Shown here: piece by piece, positions 29,228 through 39,065 of the stretch
How positions within the stretch are numbered: position 1 is the stretch's first letter
How the letters are laid out: each line of letters begins with the position of its first letter
The notes under the pieces: model-generated
The model's database searches: none
What the model saw: the letters and a program-made list of their open reading frames with translations, nothing else
What the model was told of the DNA's origin: nothing
NCBI RefSeq assembly: GCF_016107705.1
Contig: NZ_JAEHGC010000003.1
Coordinates: forward strand, 248,001-312,000
Length of the DNA stretch: 64,000 nt
Direction of reading: 5' to 3'
Origin: Neobacillus cucumis
GTDB taxonomy: Bacteria; Bacillota; Bacilli; Bacillales_B; DSM-18226
Made by a program: the position numbers and the translations under genes

Positions 29228-30562
29228 TTAATTAAACCGCTTTCTTTTGGATGATGAAGGAATCCCTAATTGTTCACGATATTTCGCAATGGTTCGTCTG
29301 GACACGACCATCCCTTCAGCATTTTTTAACTGTTCAACAATTTCTTGATCAGACAGTGGTTTTTGCTTATCTTCTTTTTCAATCAAAGAGGAAATTGCTT
29401 TTTTCACCAATGTTGATGAAGTATTTTCGTTAGATGTAGTTTGAATGGTACTCGTGAAAAATGTTTTTAACGGGAAAGTTCCAACTGGCGTTTGCACAAA
29501 TTTTTCACGAACAGCACGGCTGACCGTAGATTCATGAATTTCCAGTTCACTTGCAATATCCTTCATTGTCATAGGCGATAAATAATTTGGCCCCTTTTGA
29601 AAAAAGATTACCTGCTTTTCTAATATTTTCGCCACTACTTTTGTTAATGTTTCTTTCCTTTGTTCAATGCTTTTCAAGATCCACTGATAATCTTGCATTT
29701 TCTCTTGTAAAAACCGCGTAACACTTGGATCCTGCCCTTGAATACCAGAAAATTTCTTGTAGTAACCATCATTAAATGAAAGTCTTGGCAGGGAGTCATC
29801 GCACATCCGAATCGTATACTCGTCCCCATTCCGTTCGACTATGACATCAGGAATAACATAAGTAGTATTATCCCCTAGGCCTAATTGTGCTCCCGGCTTC
29901 GGATTGAGCAGTTGAATAAGATCAAATACATCTTGAATATCCTTTAGTGATACTTGCAGCTCTTTTGCAATCAGTTTCCACTTCTTATCTGCAAAGGGAA
30001 CAAAGTAATCGGAAATGATTTTATGAGCCAATTCTTCATCAGGATATTCCCATTCTATTTGAATCAATAAACACTCTTGTAGGTTCCGGGCACCAATTCC
30101 GACCGGTTCAAGTGTTTGAATGATAAGTAAGCATTCGCTGACAAGCTCTTCCGGCACTTTTAACGCTTTTGCCATATCAGTCAGATCGCCAAATAAGTAA
30201 CCGTTTTCATCAAGATTATGAATAAGATGACGGATTATCTTTAATTGCTCAGGTGTAAGAGTTTTTAAGTTTAATTGAGAAATTAATTGATTCTCAAGTG
30301 AATTCCCAGTCTTTCCGGCAATCTGTTCAATCCAGTCTTTTTCTGCTTTTTGGGATTTTTTCCGGTTTCGGTCAATCAACGGATTCATCGGTTGAACATT
30401 CCCATTTTCAATCTGCATTAGGGGATTTTCAAGCGCTTTATTTTCCAAAAAAGCAGTTAGTTCCTGAGCGTTGTATTGCAAAAGCGCAATAGCCTGCGAG
30501 AGCTCCTGCGTCATGGTTAATTTTAACGTTTGCTGTTGCCATAAACCAGCCTTTAAGTTCAT
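29228..30562 (-). CDS. rpoN: RNA polymerase sigma-54 factor (SigL/RpoN)
   Basis: A 444-residue sigma-54. Region I is Gln/Leu-rich (LWQQQTLKLTMTQELSQAIALLQYNAQELTAFL, ~7-39). The core-binding region is ~110-300. The DNA-binding HTH is MKDIASELEIHESTVSRAVREKF (~345-367), and the C-terminal RpoN box is the family signature (VVSRRTIAKYREQLGIPSSSKRK; usual core ARRTVAKYRE, here SRRTIAKYRE). It is used with enhancer-binding proteins, none of which is encoded here. GGGGGGATTGG precedes the ATG. Confidence 0.97.
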   Translation of the reverse strand: MNLKAGLWQQQTLKLTMTQELSQAIALLQYNAQELTAFLENKALENPLMQIENGNVQPMNPLIDRNRKKSQKAEKDWIEQIAGKTGNSLENQLISQLNLKTLTPEQLKIIRHLIHNLDENGYLFGDLTDMAKALKVPEELVSECLLIIQTLEPVGIGARNLQECLLIQIEWEYPDEELAHKIISDYFVPFADKKWKLIAKELQVSLKDIQDVFDLIQLLNPKPGAQLGLGDNTTYVIPDVIVERNGDEYTIRMCDDSLPRLSFNDGYYKKFSGIQGQDPSVTRFLQEKMQDYQWILKSIEQRKETLTKVVAKILEKQVIFFQKGPNYLSPMTMKDIASELEIHESTVSRAVREKFVQTPVGTFPLKTFFTSTIQTTSNENTSSTLVKKAISSLIEKEDKQKPLSDQEIVEQLKNAEGMVVSRRTIAKYREQLGIPSSSKRKRFN

Positions 30563-30762
30563 TCCAATCCCCCCATAGTTCTATTTTACATGATAGAAGG
30601 GATTTGGTGTATGGCAAGAAATTGGTATATGGAATATTTTTTTCGATTGGATTGCGAAGAATACAGGCTTTAAAAGGGTTTTAAGGAACTTGGATATTTT
30701 TTTGAAGGTTAAATGATTTCAGATATTTTTAAAAAAGTGTCGAAATTTTAGACAAATAAAAA

Positions 30763-30787
30763 CCCCCTGTCGTTACAGAACAGGAGG
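30763..30787 (-). terminator. Terminator of the tRNA-Arg gene
   Basis: 8-bp stem CCTCCTGT/ACAGGGGG (one T-G pair) followed on the minus strand by TTTTTATTTG. Confidence 0.85.
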
Positions 30788-30796
30788 CTTTTATGA

Positions 30797-30868
30797 CGCC
30801 CTCGGCAGGAATCGAACCCACATCTCAAGAACCGGAATCTTACGTGCTATCCGTTGCACCACGAGGGC
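30797..30868 (-). tRNA. tRNA-Arg (anticodon CCG)
   Basis: 72-nt cloverleaf on the minus strand without encoded CCA. Acceptor stem GCCCTCG/CGAGGGC, D arm GTGC...GCAC, anticodon stem TAAGA/TCTTG with loop TTCCGGT (anticodon CCG, reading CGG), T arm GTGGG-TTCGATT-CCTGC, discriminator G. A single tRNA gene between rpoN and clpP, as in B. subtilis. Confidence 0.95.
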
Positions 30869-30995
30869 AAATATTAGCGACTTACCTATTATATGCGATA
30901 TCTGTCCTAAATGCAAGGGTAAAATAGGTTTAAATTTAGGAGAGATGGAAATGATGAAGGAAGGAAAGTTGTCGAACAATTTTACAGTCGAAATG

Positions 30996-31025
30996 TTTGA
31001 CCTTTATTGACCATCAGTGTATGAT
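30996..31025 (+). promoter_or_regulatory. clpP promoter with CtsR operator
   Basis: TTTGACC-TTT-ATTGACC (30996-31012) is the reverse complement of the CtsR heptad repeat GGTCAAA-n3-GGTCAAA with one mismatch. It overlaps the -35 TTGACC (30997-31002); after 17 bp comes -10 TATGAT (31020-31025). Repression by CtsR and induction by heat are expected. Confidence 0.85.
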
Positions 31026-31071
31026 AACAGTACATAAGTTTTAAAATTTCGTACTTAGAGGAGGAAGAAAA

Positions 31072-31680
31072 ATGAATTTGATTCCTACAGTTATTGAACA
31101 AACAAACAGAGGGGAAAGAGCATATGACATCTATTCTCGTCTATTAAAAGACCGGATCATTATGCTTGGCAGTGCGATCGATGACAATGTGTCAAACTCC
31201 ATTGTTGCCCAATTATTATTCCTTGAAGCTGAAAATCCTGAAAAGGACATCACTCTTTACATCAACAGCCCTGGCGGAAGTATCACAGCTGGAATGGCCA
31301 TTTACGATACAATGCAATATATTAAGCCGAATGTATCAACAGTATGTATTGGAATGGCCGCTTCCATGGGAGCATTCTTACTGGCTGCAGGGGAAAAAGG
31401 CAAGCGTTTTGCCCTTCCAAATGCAGAAGTCATGATTCACCAGCCACTTGGCGGTGCGCAAGGACAAGCAACTGAAATTGAAATTGCTGCAAAACGGATT
31501 CTATTCCTCCGTGATAAATTGAACGGAATCCTAGCAGAACGTACTGGCCAGCCGCTTGAAGTGATTGCCAAGGATACAGACCGCGATAACTTTATGACAG
31601 CTGAAAGAGCAAAAGAATACGGGTTAATCGATAACATTATTACCCGCAATTTATTGGATGAGAAAAATAATAAAAAGTAA
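31072..31680 (+). CDS. clpP: ATP-dependent Clp protease proteolytic subunit
   Basis: A 202-residue serine peptidase forming the tetradecameric barrel that works with ClpX, ClpC or ClpE. The catalytic Ser98 is in [14 protein letters not shown], His123 in [21 protein letters not shown], and the Asp around TDRDNFM (~172). The oxyanion/substrate strand [16 protein letters not shown] is present. Start ATG 31072 has GAGGAGG upstream. It stands alone with its own CtsR-regulated promoter and terminator. It degrades proteins bearing the tag of the tmRNA encoded 14 kb away. Confidence 0.98.
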   Translation: MNLIPTVIEQTNRGERAYDIYSRLLKDRIIMLGSAIDDNVSNSIVAQLLFLEAENPEKDITLYINSPGGSITAGMAIYDTMQYIKPNVSTVCIGMAASMGAFLLAAGEKGKRFALPNAEVMIHQPLGGAQGQATEIEIAAKRILFLRDKLNGILAERTGQPLEVIAKDTDRDNFMTAERAKEYGLIDNIITRNLLDEKNNKK

Positions 31681-31687
31681 TGTTTAA

Positions 31688-31717
31688 AACAACTGGTCTT
31701 TTGACCGGTTGTTTTTT
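31688..31717 (+). terminator. clpP terminator
   Basis: 11-bp stem AACAACTGGTC/GACCGGTTGTT (one G-T) with a TTTT loop followed by T-run, 7 bp past the stop. Confidence 0.9.
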
Positions 31718-31724
31718 AAAAAAA

Positions 31725-31750
31725 GGGTTGGCTTTTCTAAAAGCCAACCC
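31725..31750. terminator. Bidirectional terminator between clpP and crh
   Basis: 12-bp perfect stem GGGTTGGCTTTT/AAAAGCCAACCC with a 2-nt loop, flanked by A7 and T6. It serves the minus-strand yvcI-crh operon and backs up the clpP terminator. Confidence 0.92.
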
Positions 31751-31758
31751 TTTTTTAT

Positions 31759-32022
31759 TTAATGATGGTGTTCATTTTCGACAAAATCAGTTAAGGTCGT
31801 AATGGCATTTTCTTCATCCGTACCATCAGCAATAATATTAATGACCACTCCTGAACCGACAGCAAGACTCATTAACCCCATAATGCTTTTTGCATTGACC
31901 TTTTTGCCATCCTTTTCAAGAAAAACATCTGACGAAAAACGGTTAGCCTCCTGTACGAATAGGGCTGCAGGACGGGCCTGAAGACCGGTTTTCAATTTTA
32001 CCTCCACTTGTCTTTCTAACAT
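31759..32022 (-). CDS. crh: Catabolite repression HPr-like protein Crh
   Basis: An 87-residue HPr paralogue. Gln15 in TGLQARPAALF replaces the catalytic His15 of HPr, so it cannot take part in PTS transfer; the regulatory Ser46 is kept in KVNAKSIMGLMSLAV. P-Ser46-Crh is a corepressor of CcpA. ATG 32022 (MLERQVEVKLKTG) has AGGAGG upstream; the in-frame ATG at 32040 would sit on the ribosome binding site. The C-terminus ends in HHH. Its kinase HprK is encoded at 47330-48265. Last gene of the yvcI-rapZ-yvcK-whiA-crh operon. Confidence 0.96.
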   Translation of the reverse strand: MLERQVEVKLKTGLQARPAALFVQEANRFSSDVFLEKDGKKVNAKSIMGLMSLAVGSGVVINIIADGTDEENAITTLTDFVENEHHH

Positions 32023-32045
32023 TTCTAGTATCCTCCTCAAAAGTA

Positions 32046-32999
32046 TTATCTATTTTTTACAGCTATTTCACCAAGGCGCAGTTTTTCTGCAATCTCATCA
32101 ATTTTTCTTAAACGATGATTGATTCCTGACTTGCTGATTGCTCCTCCGGAAACCATTTCACCAAGCTCTTTAAGCGTAACATCTGTATAGTTGATACGGA
32201 GCTCCGCAATTTCCCTAAGCTTTTCCGGTAAAATATGAAGTCCAACCGTTTGATCAATATAACGTATATTCTCTACCTGGCGGATGGATGCACCAATCGT
32301 TTTATTTAAGTTCGCTGTTTCACAATTGACAAGACGATTAACTGAATTCCTCATATCCCTTACAATTCGGACATCTTCAAAACGTAAAAGGGCATTATGA
32401 GCACCGATGATATTTAAAAACTCGGTAATTTTCTCTGCTTCCTTTAGGTAAGTAATAAAACCTTTTTTCCGCTCAAGCGTTTTACTGTTTAATCCAAATG
32501 TATTCATTAATTCGCATAAAGAATCGTTGTGTTCCTTATAAAGCGAAAAAATTTCCAAATGATAGGAAGACGTCTCCGGATTGTTCACGGATCCCCCTGC
32601 AAGAAATGCACCGCGCAGATAAGAACGCTTACAGCATTTCTTCTTGATTAAATCGTTTGAAATGTCATGAATAAAGGTGAAGCCCTCACCTAAGATTTTC
32701 GTATCCTCTAGAATTTCTTTTGCTTGATCCGCTAACCGGACAATATAAACATTATTTTTTTTCAAACGCATTTTTTTTCGAACGAGCAACTCGACTTGAA
32801 CATCATAGCTTTTTTTTAACAATGTGTAAATTCTTCTTGCAATTGCCGCGTTTTCAGTTTGAATATCGACAACTAACTTCCGGTTTGAAAAGGAAAGGGA
32901 ACCGTTCATTCGAATTAAAGCAGAAAGCTCTGCCTGAATGCAGCACGTTTTCACTTCCAAGTTGGTTAATTCCTTTTTTGTTTCCGAAGCGAAAGACAT
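32046..32999 (-). CDS. whiA: DNA-binding protein WhiA
   Basis: A 317-residue protein. The N-terminal domain is a degenerate LAGLIDADG homing-endonuclease fold ([16 protein letters not shown]... [23 protein letters not shown], ~127-149), and the C-terminal HTH contains [38 protein letters not shown] (~268-306). In Bacillus it affects cell division and chromosome segregation, with no nuclease activity. It sits between yvcK and crh as in all Bacillus. The relation to the real LAGLIDADG enzyme at 16090-16494 is only distant fold homology. Confidence 0.96.
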   Translation of the reverse strand: MSFASETKKELTNLEVKTCCIQAELSALIRMNGSLSFSNRKLVVDIQTENAAIARRIYTLLKKSYDVQVELLVRKKMRLKKNNVYIVRLADQAKEILEDTKILGEGFTFIHDISNDLIKKKCCKRSYLRGAFLAGGSVNNPETSSYHLEIFSLYKEHNDSLCELMNTFGLNSKTLERKKGFITYLKEAEKITEFLNIIGAHNALLRFEDVRIVRDMRNSVNRLVNCETANLNKTIGASIRQVENIRYIDQTVGLHILPEKLREIAELRINYTDVTLKELGEMVSGGAISKSGINHRLRKIDEIAEKLRLGEIAVKNR

Positions 33000-33031
33000 C
33001 CCTTCACCCCCCTCAAATTTCTTGCCTGCTA

Positions 33032-34018
33032 TTATTTACGATGATAACGCTTTTTAGTTTCATCTATAAGCAAATTGTATAAGATGTTTGCTACTTTTTT
33101 CGGGTCGTGCCTTAATGCCCCGTTTTCCTGAATGGCAATATCAGCATGAACCACTTCTAAACCGAGCTCGTAAAGACGCGGAAAATCATAGAGAACAGGG
33201 TCCGCTAATTCTTCATTATAACGGAGCTGTACCTCCGGTGGAATTTCTTCATTATTGACCAGAACTGTATTAATAAAGGCGCATTTCATGTGATTGTAAA
33301 TCGCTTTTACATGATCACTAGCTGTAAAGCCATGCGTTTCCCCTGCCTGCGTCATCAAATTACAGATATACACTTTTTTTGCATGTGCCTTGCATATTTC
33401 GTCGCCAAGCTTTGGAACTAGAAGGTTCGGCAAAATGCTTGTAAAAAGGCTTCCTGGGCCAATGATAATTAGATCTGCCTGGCGTATCGCCTGAATGGAT
33501 TCAGGTAATGGACGAATATCATCTGGTGTCAAAAAAACTCTTTTTATTTTTTTACCGGAATACGGGATCTTCGATTCACCTGAAACGACAGTCCCATCTT
33601 CCATTTCAGCATGCAGTACTACGCTTTGATTGGCAGCAGGTAATACCTTGCCGCGAACATTTAAAACCTTACTCATTTCTTGAATAGCATGCACAAAGTT
33701 GCCGGTAATCGATGTCATAGCAGCAAGTATGAGGTTTCCAAGTGAGTGTCCCGATAACTCATTTGAGGTTTTAAAACGATGCTGAAACATTTCCTCGACA
33801 AGCGGCTCTACATCCGACATGGCCGCTAATACATTACGAATATCTCCGGGCGGGGGAATATGCAAATCGTCCCGCAATCTCCCTGAACTTCCACCGTCAT
33901 CCGCAACGGTAACAATCGCAGTGATATCAACAGGATATTGCTTTAACCCTCGCAACAAAACAGGCAATCCAGTTCCCCCACCAATGATGACGATTCTTGG
34001 CTGTCCGAAATTGCTCAT
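33032..34018 (-). CDS. yvcK: Gluconeogenesis factor YvcK/GlmR
   Basis: A 328-residue Rossmann-like protein of the CofD/YvcK family. Signature segments are [63 protein letters not shown] and [12 protein letters not shown]. It binds UDP-GlcNAc and is needed for growth on gluconeogenic carbon and for proper cell-wall synthesis in B. subtilis. The start overlaps the rapZ stop by 4 bp (coupling). Confidence 0.95.
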   Translation of the reverse strand: MSNFGQPRIVIIGGGTGLPVLLRGLKQYPVDITAIVTVADDGGSSGRLRDDLHIPPPGDIRNVLAAMSDVEPLVEEMFQHRFKTSNELSGHSLGNLILAAMTSITGNFVHAIQEMSKVLNVRGKVLPAANQSVVLHAEMEDGTVVSGESKIPYSGKKIKRVFLTPDDIRPLPESIQAIRQADLIIIGPGSLFTSILPNLLVPKLGDEICKAHAKKVYICNLMTQAGETHGFTASDHVKAIYNHMKCAFINTVLVNNEEIPPEVQLRYNEELADPVLYDFPRLYELGLEVVHADIAIQENGALRHDPKKVANILYNLLIDETKKRYHRK

Positions 34019-34908
34019 GTAGTTTTTTCCTTTCTCCTTTCAATGTCACGGTGCGAAATACAAGTCTTGTAATCCTTCTCGAAAAACTTCCCAATATATT
34101 CCGCAAGTGCTACTGAGCGGTGCTGCCCGCCCGTACAACCAATCGCAATAATCAATTGTGCCTTTCCCTCCCGCTTATAATGAGGAAGCATAAAGGAAAG
34201 CAAGTCCGTTACCTTTTCTATAAACTTTTGGGTTTCGCTCCATTTCAAAACATAACTGGAGACTTCCTCATCCATTCCTGTTTTAGGGCGCATATGGTCA
34301 ATATAATGTGGATTTGGCAGGAAACGCACATCAAATACAAGGTCAGCATCGATTGGAAGCCCATGCTTAAATCCAAATGACATGACATTAACAGTAAAGA
34401 TATGTTCTTTATTCGCAGTAAATTCCGTTAAAATTTTTTCCCGCAATTCGCGCGGTTTCATCTCTGAAGTATTATAAATTAATTGGGCCCGGCCTTTTAA
34501 TTCCTCTAATAGCTCTCTTTCCAGCTTAATTCCTTCTAACGGAAGCCCATCATGGGCAAGCGGGTGTGACCGTCTTGTTTCTTTATACCTGCGCACTAAA
34601 GTGGAATCATCTGAATCTAAGAATAAAATCCTTGGTGTAACCCATGAGGTTTCGGCTAGGTCATCAAGAGCTTTAAAAAGATGATCAAAAAACTCTCTCC
34701 CACGCAAATCCATGACTAAGGCCACTTTATTCATTTTATTCCCTGATTCCTTCATTAGTTCAAGAAACTTTGGTAATAATGTTGGGGGTAAATTATCCAC
34801 ACAGAAGAACCCTAAATCTTCAAAGCTTTGAATGGCAACTGTTTTTCCTGCTCCAGACATTCCTGTAATGATGACCATTTGAGTATCGCCCGTAGACCCG
34901 GTACTCAT
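34015..34908 (-). CDS. rapZ: RNase adapter RapZ / nucleotide-binding protein YvcJ
   Basis: A 297-residue protein. P-loop GMSGAGKT (~15-22), Walker B-like [27 protein letters not shown] region, and the C-terminal signature [20 protein letters not shown]. subtilis YvcJ hydrolyses ATP and GTP and influences competence; the E. coli homologue binds GlmZ/GlmY RNAs. ATG 34908 ([16 protein letters not shown]) has GGGGG 8 nt upstream; a TTG two codons earlier is less likely. Confidence 0.95.
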   Translation of the reverse strand: MSTGSTGDTQMVIITGMSGAGKTVAIQSFEDLGFFCVDNLPPTLLPKFLELMKESGNKMNKVALVMDLRGREFFDHLFKALDDLAETSWVTPRILFLDSDDSTLVRRYKETRRSHPLAHDGLPLEGIKLERELLEELKGRAQLIYNTSEMKPRELREKILTEFTANKEHIFTVNVMSFGFKHGLPIDADLVFDVRFLPNPHYIDHMRPKTGMDEEVSSYVLKWSETQKFIEKVTDLLSFMLPHYKREGKAQLIIAIGCTGGQHRSVALAEYIGKFFEKDYKTCISHRDIERRKEKTT

Positions 34909-34927
34909 TTTCAATTCCCCCTATAAA

Positions 34928-35386
34928 TTAGCTTGGATCTAATCGATAACTGATTAGTTCAAAATCTTTTGTATACGTGAAAGTGCCGTAAATGATTCCT
35001 TTTCCGTGAATCATATAATCGATAATATGATAATCACCCGCTGCCATTGGCAGATTTTTAATCTGATCCAATGTATGCCATTGAAGAATTCCTTCTTCTG
35101 ACTCCTCGACATCCATGCCATCTGAGTCATTAGCCAAAAATGAAAACATCATCCATTCAGATTCCACACAATCATTTTCTCTGATAATCATCGTAAAAAC
35201 GCCTTTTAATTGTGGGTTTTTCAAATATATTCCCGTTTCTTCGCGGTATTCGCGAATACAGGAATCTCTGACAGACTCACCCGGCTCCATTTTACCGCCC
35301 GGAGCCACCCACCAGCCACGCCGTGGCTTTTGCAGCAACAAGATTTGATTATCCCTTATTAAAACACAATTGGTGACTCGCTGCAC
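34928..35386 (-). CDS. yvcI: Nudix hydrolase YvcI
   Basis: A 152-residue Nudix protein. The Nudix box GGKMEPGESVRDSCIREYRE (~31-50), followed by ETGI, is intact, with the family's catalytic glutamates. First gene of the operon ending in crh. The start is probably GTG 35386, with AAGGTGA 6-8 nt upstream; another GTG at 35395 lies directly against the ribosome binding site. The substrate is unknown. Confidence 0.88.
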   Translation of the reverse strand: MQRVTNCVLIRDNQILLLQKPRRGWWVAPGGKMEPGESVRDSCIREYREETGIYLKNPQLKGVFTMIIRENDCVESEWMMFSFLANDSDGMDVEESEEGILQWHTLDQIKNLPMAAGDYHIIDYMIHGKGIIYGTFTYTKDFELISYRLDPS

Positions 35387-35479
35387 TTTTCTCACCTTCT
35401 TTCACAAACGTAAGCGCCTAACCCCACGCACTAAAAACTAGCCTCTATCGATTAATTTTTCTTCAAAAGAATTTCCGTG

Positions 35480-35523
35480 ATAATGATTCATTTCATTATA
35501 CTATTTTTAATATCCAGTCACAA
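35480..35523 (-). promoter_or_regulatory. Promoter of the yvcI-crh operon with overlapping inverted repeat
   Basis: Minus strand TTGTGA (35518-35523), 17-bp spacer, TATAAT (35495-35500). A 20-bp inverted repeat with 7-bp arms ATAATGA/TCATTAT (35480-35499) overlaps the -10 and start site. Resembles but does not match the Fur box; the regulator is unknown. Confidence 0.6.
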
Positions 35524-35593
35524 TGAATACAAATTTGATAATTAACTAAAAATTTCCTACTATATTTAAATCCTCAAGAAAAGCAAAAAAATA

Positions 35594-35613
35594 GCACAGG
35601 CTTTGGCCTGTGC
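35594..35613 (-). terminator. trxB terminator
   Basis: 8-bp perfect stem GCACAGGC/GCCTGTGC with a 4-nt loop followed on the minus strand by TATTTTTTTG. The rest of the 337-bp gap 35387-35723 holds the yvcI promoter and otherwise nothing I recognise. Confidence 0.88.
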
Positions 35614-35723
35614 GCAAAAAGGTATATTTTTAAAGGGGGTCAATTACTATCTCTATCATACCCCATCAATATTTCACTACTGTTACAGAAGAATTAAAAC
35701 AGAGTTACTTTTTTCCATTATTT

Positions 35724-36686
<963 letters not shown>

Positions 36687-36698
36687 CTATAAAAAATA

Positions 36699-36731
36699 CG
36701 ATTAGGTTATATCATTCCCTTTCCCTAATCG
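36699..36731 (-). terminator. Terminator between the TPR gene and trxB
   Basis: 8-bp stem CGATTAGG/CCTAATCG followed on the minus strand by TATTTTTTA. Confidence 0.75.
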
Positions 36732-36792
36732 TATAAAACAAATAGATTATAGTCCAAAAATATGCTTGTTAAAAGAGCGAAAATACCTTATT

Positions 36793-38286
36793 TCAGTTTA
36801 AAAAGTTGTTCACAAACTTTACATATTTTCCGACAGTTGCTACCGAAAGACCATACCGTTCTGCAATTTCCTCACGCGTTACTTTTTCGCTGCGAAGCTT
36901 GTTCCAAACATATTCAATTGCTCCGGCCCAGGCCTGCTTATTTTTTAATTTGACATTCGACTTCGAGATTTCCACAAATGTCGAAAACCAGATTAAATAT
37001 AAACCCGATTCAATCGGACCAATTGGTTGATGATTTTGGTATAATAGCTCGGCAATTTCATGGGCATCAGCCGAAATCGATGGGGTACCGGATTTGATAA
37101 ACGACATGTATTCCTGTTCCATCGGCGTCAGCTTTTGGTTATCCAAAAATCGTTTGGATGAAAAAATATCTTCCGCCTTATCAGATAAAGCTGTAAGAAA
37201 GAGAGCAAATAATCGTTCCTCAATATAATCACTGTCTAATTTTTGAAAAATAGAACTTGGATGGTCCTCAAATCCGCCCCCCTGCACTTTGTCAGAATTC
37301 CATGGCTCAAAGCCTTCTTTTTCTGGATTGATTTCCAGAACTTTTTTCCAAATATTTTTGGCAAAAGGTTTATTACCAATGTGATAGGCAGCACTTGAGA
37401 GCCAATAGTAGAATGGACCGTCTCCATCAAAACCATTTTTATATAGCTTTTTAAGCCAAAAGTAGGCAGGTTCATATTCCCCTACTAAGGCAAACGTTGC
37501 TCCTAATTTAAACTGTTGTTCAACAAGAAGCGGTTTAATCTTTTTCAACGATTCCATCAATCTTTCAGCACTCTTAAATTGCCCTTGATAATGGGCAAAT
37601 ACAAGCCGGTTGCAAAGGGCATGAAGATTTCCTGGATTTCTCACCAAAACATCCTCTAAAATCGATTCTGCTTTTTCCGTTTTCCCTAAATAAAAATAGG
37701 CAAGGGCTAAATTATTATAGGCTGACCAATACTCTGGGTATTCTTCGACAACGTCTTTTAATAATTCAATTGCCTTTGGAAAATATCCTGACTCTAATAA
37801 ATCTCTGGCTTGTTCTTGTTTTACAATTAGATCATCCTGCTGATATAGCTCATCTTCAAGATCCTCTTCTTCAAAGAGAAGTAACTCTAGCAGGTCTTCT
37901 GTATCTTCAATAAATTCACCGTCGGGCTCAAGCTCTATATAAAGTTTTGCATGGTGATAAGCATCTTTAAACAATCCCATGTGGGCATAATTATTAGCTA
38001 GAAAATAATGGCATTCTACCATTTGTTCATCAAGTTCTTCAAGGATCTGATGCAAAAGTCGATTTGAATTTTCAAATTCACCTAGTTCTGTCGATACAAT
38101 CGCCAGCTGGCAAATAATAATCGGCTCACCTGGTTCAAGCTGCATGGCACGCCCCAGATATTTTTTTGCTTTGATAAAGTCACGTCGATAGTAGGCCTTT
38201 AATCCCTTCTTGAAGTAATATTCCCCTGTTGGGACAAATGAGAGAATCTTTCCCTTTTGAATTCTTGCTTTCGAGTCTTTTCCCAT
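36793..38286 (-). CDS. Tetratricopeptide-repeat protein YvcD-like
   Basis: A 497-residue cytosolic protein made mostly of TPR-type helix pairs (e.g. YYFKKGLKAYYRRDFIKAKKYLGRAMQLEPGEP, ~20-52; AYNNLALAYFYLGKTEKAESILEDVLVRNPGNLHAL, ~190-225). It has a C-terminal helix-turn-helix-like tail (VTREEIAERYGLSVATVGKYVKFV, ~468-491). ATG 38286 has GGAGG 5 nt upstream. The position between trxB and the his operon is that of B. subtilis yvcD. Function unknown; a regulatory or scaffold role is inference from TPR plus HTH. Confidence 0.85.
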   Translation of the reverse strand: MGKDSKARIQKGKILSFVPTGEYYFKKGLKAYYRRDFIKAKKYLGRAMQLEPGEPIIICQLAIVSTELGEFENSNRLLHQILEELDEQMVECHYFLANNYAHMGLFKDAYHHAKLYIELEPDGEFIEDTEDLLELLLFEEEDLEDELYQQDDLIVKQEQARDLLESGYFPKAIELLKDVVEEYPEYWSAYNNLALAYFYLGKTEKAESILEDVLVRNPGNLHALCNRLVFAHYQGQFKSAERLMESLKKIKPLLVEQQFKLGATFALVGEYEPAYFWLKKLYKNGFDGDGPFYYWLSSAAYHIGNKPFAKNIWKKVLEINPEKEGFEPWNSDKVQGGGFEDHPSSIFQKLDSDYIEERLFALFLTALSDKAEDIFSSKRFLDNQKLTPMEQEYMSFIKSGTPSISADAHEIAELLYQNHQPIGPIESGLYLIWFSTFVEISKSNVKLKNKQAWAGAIEYVWNKLRSEKVTREEIAERYGLSVATVGKYVKFVNNFLN

Positions 38287-38384
38287 AAAGTCCTCCATCT
38301 TTCAGTAAACATACATAACTAATGTAGTATAACATAATAGGGGCTTGTACGAGAAGAGCCTGGAAAGCAAAGACAGGAGAGAAT

Positions 38385-38427
38385 CGACAAAATTCGGGCG
38401 GTGACAGGCACCGCCCGAATTTTGTCG
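38385..38427. repeat. Perfect 19-bp inverted repeat downstream of the his operon
   Basis: CGACAAAATTCGGGCGGTG, 5-nt loop, then the exact complement, in the gap between hisI and the TPR gene. No T-run follows on either strand (GATTCTC on minus, AAAAGAAA on plus), so it is not a simple terminator. Confidence 0.8.
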
Positions 38428-38437
38428 AAAAGAAAAA

Positions 38438-38458
38438 ACCAGTCAAATTACGACCGGT
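38438..38458 (-). terminator. his operon terminator overlapping the hisI stop
   Basis: 7-bp stem ACCGGTC/GACTGGT (one G-T pair) followed on the minus strand by TTTTTTC. The 5' arm lies in the last codons of hisI and the loop carries the stop codon (38448-38450). Confidence 0.8.
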
Positions 38459-39065
38459 CTTTGTGTCTTTCTTCTAAGGTTTTTAATACTTCTTTAAAAG
38501 GAAGTTCTTGTTCGACCAATAAAACTTGAAGGTGGTAGAGTAGGTCTGATGCTTCCCATTTTAGTTCTTCGTGGCTGCGATTTTTTGCCGCAATGATCAC
38601 TTCCGCTGCTTCTTCCCCTACTTTTTTCAAAATCTTATCGACGCCTTTTTCAAAAAGGTAGGTCGTATACGCCCCTTCCGGACGTTCCCGCTGCCGGTCT
38701 AAAATCACTTTCTCAAGTGTTTGGAGAATTTGATAATCGCCTAAACTTGATCCGCCTTCATATACTCTTTCGGAAAAACAACTAACCGCACCAGTATGGC
38801 AGGCTGGACCTTTCGGATAAACAAGTACGAGAAGCGCATCTTGATCACAATCATAGTTAATACTCACTACAGACTGTGTATTTCCGCTTGTTTCCCCCTT
38901 ATGCCAAAGCTCTTGGCGCGAGCGACTGTAAAACCATGTTTCTCCTGTTTCCAATGTTTTTTTGAGCGATTCTTCATTCATATAAGCAAGAGTTAATACT
39001 TCTTTTGTACCCGCATCTTGGATAATTGCGGGTACAAGTCCCTTTTCATCAAAATTCACCTTCAT
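38448..39065 (-). CDS. hisI: Bifunctional phosphoribosyl-AMP cyclohydrolase / phosphoribosyl-ATP pyrophosphatase
   Basis: A 205-residue HisIE fusion catalysing steps 2 and 3 of histidine synthesis. The HisI part (~1-115) has [14 protein letters not shown] and the Zn/Mg ligands [23 protein letters not shown]; the HisE part (~118-205) has [15 protein letters not shown] and [14 protein letters not shown]. Last gene of the operon. It overlaps hisF by 4 bp. Confidence 0.97.
   Translation of the reverse strand: MKVNFDEKGLVPAIIQDAGTKEVLTLAYMNEESLKKTLETGETWFYSRSRQELWHKGETSGNTQSVVSINYDCDQDALLVLVYPKGPACHTGAVSCFSERVYEGGSSLGDYQILQTLEKVILDRQRERPEGAYTTYLFEKGVDKILKKVGEEAAEVIIAAKNRSHEELKWEASDLLYHLQVLLVEQELPFKEVLKTLEERHKDRS

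Noticed and set aside
31759..32022. Crh as a damaged HPr because it lacks His15
   Set aside because: Gln15 with intact Ser46 is the defining feature of Crh, and the operon position is that of crh.
32046..32999. WhiA as an active LAGLIDADG homing endonuclease
   Set aside because: WhiA has a degenerate fold without catalytic acidic residues and is a conserved housekeeping gene in this operon.
35480..35500. Fur box upstream of yvcI
   Set aside because: Only one half (TGATAAT-n-ATT) fits the 7-1-7 motif; the arm spacing of the inverted repeat is wrong for Fur or PerR.
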